DNA from: Nitrosomonas sp. sh817
Lineage (GTDB): Bacteria > Pseudomonadota > Gammaproteobacteria > Burkholderiales > Nitrosomonadaceae
Reading direction: 5' to 3'
Assembly: GCF_030908545.1 (NCBI RefSeq)
Contig: NZ_CP133083.1
Span: 868,001-932,000, forward strand
Length of the DNA: 64,000 nt
Position 1 is the stretch's first letter. Each line of letters begins with the position of its first letter. A program made the position numbers and the translations under genes. Below the pieces are notes generated by a model. The model had not been told where the DNA came from, did no database searches, and saw nothing but the letters and a program-made list of their open reading frames with translations. Shown here one piece after another: positions 60,277 through 64,000 of the stretch.

Positions 60277-61494
60277 GTGAAGTATAGAAAAACGAAACTG
60301 AAGCCGCGTACCTTAGGGAAGTATTTTTCGTATTTTCTCACCCTGATTTTGCTAACCGGTTGTTTATCTCCAATTGCGTTGAACCGTGCTGTTATCGCTT
60401 ATGATGAAGCGGTTACCGACGCCATCTCACAGCAATTACTGGTGAATATCGTTCGTGCGCATTACCGGCAGCCGATTCATTTCACCGGCGTATCCAACAT
60501 TGCCGCTACTTTCACTTTTGCTGCCAATGCCGGCGCGACGCCGGCATTGGGAGGACTTGCCGGGGCAACCTTGATGCCGATTTTCGGCGGTAGTCTGGCC
60601 GAAAGCCCGACGATCAGTATCGTGCCGATTGAAGGCGAAGAATTTACCAAACGGCTGCTGACACCCTTTCCGCAAAGCAAGCTGACATTGTTGCTACGTC
60701 AGCACTACGATGTCGATATGTTGCTGCGCATGATGGCTCAGGAAGTGCGTATGGAAGATTCCGGCCAGTATGGTGTTTACCGCAACAGCCCGTCGGACAA
60801 GTCCGGCTATGAAATGTTTCGCCGCGTCGTACTGCATCTTTCAGCGATTCAAGATCACAACCAACTGTATGCAGAACCACTATTACTGACGCATAGTTGG
60901 ACGGTTCCCGCCGCTACGATTGCGCCTGATAGTTTCCAGTCGTTGCAAAAGGAATTTGTCGTGCACTATAACACCGGCGATGATACTTTTTCGCTACGCA
61001 AACAAATTCCCGGACCGATTCTGATCACCAATTACGATCCTGATTCACTGACCGAAGCAGAGCGTGAGAAATTGAACGAACGCGCTCGTGAATGGGATGT
61101 AAGCGATATTGCGTTCGATATCCGTGACGGCTATTCCGGAGGTGAATGGCCGATGAGCGGGTTTTTCCGGCTAAGAAGTTTTCATGCGATTCTCGGTTTT
61201 CTGGGTAAGTCACTGGGAACGGAAGCTGGTTATCATGTCGAGAAAGATTCCAGAACACCACCCATACTCGGCAATGAGAACCCTGATTTAACTCTGGCAT
61301 TTTCGGTTTCCGGCACACCGCCGCCCGGTGCGGATTTCTCTATTCGTTGGGACAACCGCTATTACGCCGTTAATACTTCCGGTCCTTATGCACGCTGGAA
61401 TCGCGATGCTTTTCAGTTATTATTCCTGTTGTTCCAGATGACCGTTACCGATTTGCCGCGAATTGGCGTGCCGAGTATCACGATTGCCAAATAG
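60277..61494 (+). CDS. Large lipoprotein of unknown function
   Basis: 405 residues, GTG start at 60277 after the CPBP gene. Basic N-terminus (MKYRKTKLKPRTLGKY) then a lipobox in LTLILLTGC (Cys near residue 29). The mature protein begins LSPIALNRAVIAYDEAVTDA with a conserved-looking QLLVNIVRAHYRQPIHFTGV, then mixed alpha/beta sequence with no recognised domain. Similar proteins of unknown function exist in Betaproteobacteria, to my recollection. Operon context with the CPBP protease suggests a shared envelope role. Confidence 0.6.
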   Translation: MKYRKTKLKPRTLGKYFSYFLTLILLTGCLSPIALNRAVIAYDEAVTDAISQQLLVNIVRAHYRQPIHFTGVSNIAATFTFAANAGATPALGGLAGATLMPIFGGSLAESPTISIVPIEGEEFTKRLLTPFPQSKLTLLLRQHYDVDMLLRMMAQEVRMEDSGQYGVYRNSPSDKSGYEMFRRVVLHLSAIQDHNQLYAEPLLLTHSWTVPAATIAPDSFQSLQKEFVVHYNTGDDTFSLRKQIPGPILITNYDPDSLTEAEREKLNERAREWDVSDIAFDIRDGYSGGEWPMSGFFRLRSFHAILGFLGKSLGTEAGYHVEKDSRTPPILGNENPDLTLAFSVSGTPPPGADFSIRWDNRYYAVNTSGPYARWNRDAFQLLFLLFQMTVTDLPRIGVPSITIAK

Positions 61495-61516
61495 TGTTTC
61501 ACGGCAATATCCTTTT

Positions 61517-63126
61517 TTAATCTTTCGAAGTTAAGTGCCCGGCGGCGGATTGCGCTGGTGTTGTGAGATATTTAATGAGTAACGCATTAAGCGCTGAAAC
61601 ATCGATTGGTTTGGTAATGAAATCGTTCATGCCGGACGCGATGCAAGCTGTTCTATCTTCTTGATAAGCATTCGCCGTGCAAGCAATTACCGGCACCAGA
61701 ATTCCATTTTCTCTTAGTATTTTGGTTGATTGGATGCCATCCATTTCAGGCATTTGCATATCCATCAGGATAAGATCAAATGTATTTCTGAGCGCTAAAT
61801 CAAGTGCTTCCTTACCATCGCGAGCCTTCGTCACGTTTAATTCAAACCGGTGTAATATGTGCTCCAGAATCAGCTGATTCAACGGACTATCTCTTCCGCG
61901 ATTAATACATGATAACGATGTCTGCGGATTGTTCTTATTCTTGAAGTGCGTGATATAAAGGAATTGACAAATTAAAAGCCGACCCTTTACCGGCTGATGA
62001 TTCTACCGTGATTGATCCGCCCATTTTATCGACGATGTTTTTGGAAATCGCCAATCCCAAACCGGTGCCGTCAAATTTCCGGGTTATCGAACCATCCGCT
62101 TGATAAAACGGGTTGAAGAGATTTCTGAGGACACTTGCATCCATGCCGATACCGTTATCTTTAAAGATGATAGAGAGCTGACCATCGCAATAATTGGCAA
62201 TAATCTCAACGATACCGCCTTCTGCAAATTTGATCGCATTGGACGCGATATTGTTGATGACTTGTTTTAACCGGATTTCATCGTCTTCTACATGGAGATC
62301 TTCAGCGATGTCCTGATAATCGAACCGGAGGTTAACGCGCTTTTCCTTTGCCAGAGCGAGTAATATCGCATGACAATCCTTGAATACTTTGATGAGTGGC
62401 AGCCGTGTTTTTTCGATATGGAATTTACCCGCTTGAATTTTCGAGAAATCGAGCAATTCGTTTACGATATCGAGCAAATGCCCGCCGGATAGATGGATGT
62501 TGCGCGCATAATTTTTAATCTTTTCATGATCGGATTCCACTGCAATTAGCGCAGACAAACCCATCACGGCGTTGAGAGGGGTACGCAGTTCGTGACTGAC
62601 ATTCGCCAAGAATTCATCTTTCATTTGCTGCGCTTTTTGCCACTCCTTGAATGCGGTAATATCCTCGAAAACACCGACATAGCCGATTAAATGATCGTTC
62701 GCATCTCGCAATGACTGATCGATAAAAAAGTCACAAATGTCGATTGATCTTTGCGGATATAGGTCCACTCCCTGGTTTCAACTTCGCGCTTTTCCCGAGG
62801 TTTTTTGACGAAAACGTCAAATCCCGGCTCGATGCCTAGTTCTGTTGCACGATCTGCAATTTCTTCAGGTACATGAATAATGGCGGGTGTTACTTGGCCA
62901 ATCACTTCTTCTGCGCGGTAGCCCAGCATTTTTTTGGCAGCAGGGTTAAAGATCAGAATGGTTCCGTTCAAATCGGTTTCGATAACGCCGTAGCGAGTCG
63001 TCTGAATGATGACCTCAATCGCCCGCACACGCATCGATGTTCTAGTATTGTTGTACCGCACCGGTGATGGAGATATGCAATATAGCCAATACAAGCCAGC
63101 GAGAATGCCACCAAAATAGCTGTCAT
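61517..63126 (-). pseudogene. Hybrid sensor kinase broken by several frameshifts
   Basis: A once continuous gene read in at least four frames. From 63126: ATG with a transmembrane helix (TAILVAFSLACIGYIAYLHH). After a shift near 63045, a PAS domain (RYGVIETDLNGTILIFNPAA, REWTYIRKDQST). A one-base loss near 62712 (AGTCATTGCGAG) moves into LRDANDHLIGYVGVFEDITA, kinase box VSHELRTPLNAV, ATPase FDGTGLGLAISKNIVDKMGG. After its stop at 61935 the expected RHRYHVLIAED appears in another frame, and a two-base GA insertion near 61895 shifts into the receiver, LILMDMQMPEMDG at 61517-61882. No single frame carries the whole protein, so it is inactive unless these are sequence errors. Confidence 0.85.
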
Positions 63127-63281
63127 AAAGTCATCGGAAGGGAATCAATTTGATGACTGATAATAATGTTTTTAAAGGAGATAAACCAGGAAAGAGTGAA
63201 ATATATTTGGAGACCGCCCCATATTCAATGATGAGTTTCCGGCTGTTTTTTCCTGGGAATTTCTACCATGGTGGATTCAAA

Positions 63282-64000
63282 ATTGAAGTGCAACTTTTGT
63301 AAGGAAGTTTAGGAAGCAAGCTGCGGTAGTATCGGAGCTTCTTAAACGACCAAGTAGAAGGAGCACAGATGAAGCACTACAAGCAGCTCACCAGCGAGCA
63401 ACGATACCAGATTTCCGGCTTGAAGAAGGCGGGTTTGAACCAATCGCGAATAGCGGATGCAGTGGGCGTGAGCAAGTCGACGATTTCGCGGGAATTCAGG
63501 CGGAACAAGGGTCGGCGTGACTGGTATCCCAAGCAGGCGCAGGAATTACGGAACGAGCGCCGAAAACAATGCGCCAACGCCCAGCGTTTATCAATGTCGG
63601 ACTGGACGGAAGTTGAGCGATTGGTTCGGCTGGACATGAGTCCGGAGCAAGCGGCCCGTCGACTTGCTTTGGAAAGTGTGTTGCAGATCAGTCACGAGAC
63701 GATCTACTTGCACATATATGCAGACAAGCGTCGAGGTGGCGACCTGTGGCGGCATTTGCGTTGCCAGAAGCCCCGCAGGAAGCGTTATGCGAGCGGTCAA
63801 GAGCGCCGGGGCACGATCAAGAACCGGATCGGCATTGATGAGCGTCCGGGGATCGTGGATCAGAAGAACCGCATAGGCGACTGGGAGGGCGACACCGTAA
63901 TCGGCAAGAACCATCAAGGCGCATTGGTTACGCTGGCCGAGAGGAAGTCGCGCTACATTCTGGCAGCCCAAGTGCCCGGCAAACATGCATCGGGCGTAAC
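63282..64000 (+). mobile_element. IS30-family insertion sequence, left part
   Basis: Left end placed near ATTGAAGTGCAACTTTTGTA (63282), about 85 bases before the transposase start, as usual for IS30-type elements; this boundary is a guess because the right end is outside the window. The element runs off the edge. Confidence 0.7.
63369..64000 (+). CDS. IS30 family transposase, N-terminal part (cut by window edge)
   Basis: Open frame from ATG at 63369 (GAAGGAG 6-10 bases upstream) to the window end, at least 210 residues. Helix-turn-helix SRIADAVGVSKSTISREFRR, then MSPEQAARRLALESVLQISHETIYLHIYA-type segment (ISHETIYLHIYADKRRGGDL), and the DDE start GDWEGDTVIGKNHQGALVTL with the first catalytic Asp. 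The frame is uninterrupted so far. Neighbouring kinase is a pseudogene. Confidence 0.92.
   Translation, partial: MKHYKQLTSEQRYQISGLKKAGLNQSRIADAVGVSKSTISREFRRNKGRRDWYPKQAQELRNERRKQCANAQRLSMSDWTEVERLVRLDMSPEQAARRLALESVLQISHETIYLHIYADKRRGGDLWRHLRCQKPRRKRYASGQERRGTIKNRIGIDERPGIVDQKNRIGDWEGDTVIGKNHQGALVTLAERKSRYILAAQVPGKHASGV

Noticed and set aside
1..64000. CRISPR arrays, tRNA and rRNA genes
   Set aside because: No regularly spaced repeats with unique spacers and no cloverleaf or rRNA sequence noticed on either strand; a covariance-model scan would be decisive.

Overview
The window reads as chromosome of a Nitrosomonas-like betaproteobacterium. The basis is protein style: PEP-CTERM sorting signals plus a PEP-CTERM-associated CAAX-type protease, betaproteobacterial-type housekeeping genes (rpsF-priB-rpsR-rplI, dnaB, bamD, rluD, cheY-cheZ, sdaA, proA, an E3 with its own lipoyl domain), Fur-controlled hemP, and many small repeats and IS fragments. 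No ammonia-oxidation gene is present, so the genus is an inference. No tRNA, rRNA or CRISPR array was seen.

Layout. 1-12 kb: accessory-flavoured. An MmeI-like restriction-modification gene runs off the left edge. It is followed by a PEBP-like protein, hydroxypyruvate reductase, a PEP-CTERM protein, an EmrE-type efflux pump, a PLP decarboxylase with a Tat signal, greB, a 1521-residue STAND-type NTPase with a Cap4/Mrr-like nuclease N-terminus (a probable anti-phage gene), ychJ and dinB. 12-21 kb: CAAX protease, PilZ protein, BBP2-type porin, rluD/bamD (overlapping divergent start codons), a UspA protein, an alpha/beta hydrolase whose stop codon lies in a MITE-like repeat, and an Hpt-REC-REC-GGDEF protein. 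21-28 kb: a three-gene cluster (ATP-grasp ligase, inactive transglutaminase with 7 TM, retropepsin-like lipoprotein), then lpd and proA. 28-36 kb: HAF-repeat PEP-CTERM protein, DUF2325, bacterioferritin, hemP under a perfect Fur box, an IS200-type element, a macro-domain / GCS2-ligase / M14-deacylase operon, a HIRAN-like protein and a glutathione peroxidase. 37-46 kb: a NarX/NarL-type two-component pair followed by a structured intergenic region, a SulP transporter-UspA-small-TM operon, and a porin / phosphate-binding-like protein / diguanylate cyclase operon. 46-56 kb: MacB-type permease, OprO/P porin, IS3 remnant, cheY-cheZ, hotdog thioesterase, sdaA, FMO, arfB. 56-64 kb: ribosomal/replication operon, CPBP protease plus lipoprotein, a hybrid sensor kinase destroyed by several frameshifts, and the start of an IS30 element.

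Themes. Two probable defence genes lie within the first 10.4 kb. c-di-GMP and chemotaxis signalling recurs (two GGDEF proteins, a PilZ protein, CheY/CheZ). Iron handling is grouped at 30-31.6 kb. Two uncharacterised amidoligase-type clusters (21.3-24.6 kb and 32.4-35.4 kb) and the large STAND NTPase are the best candidates for undescribed biology. Three copies of one MITE-like repeat, an IS200, an IS3 remnant and an IS30 mark past mobility.
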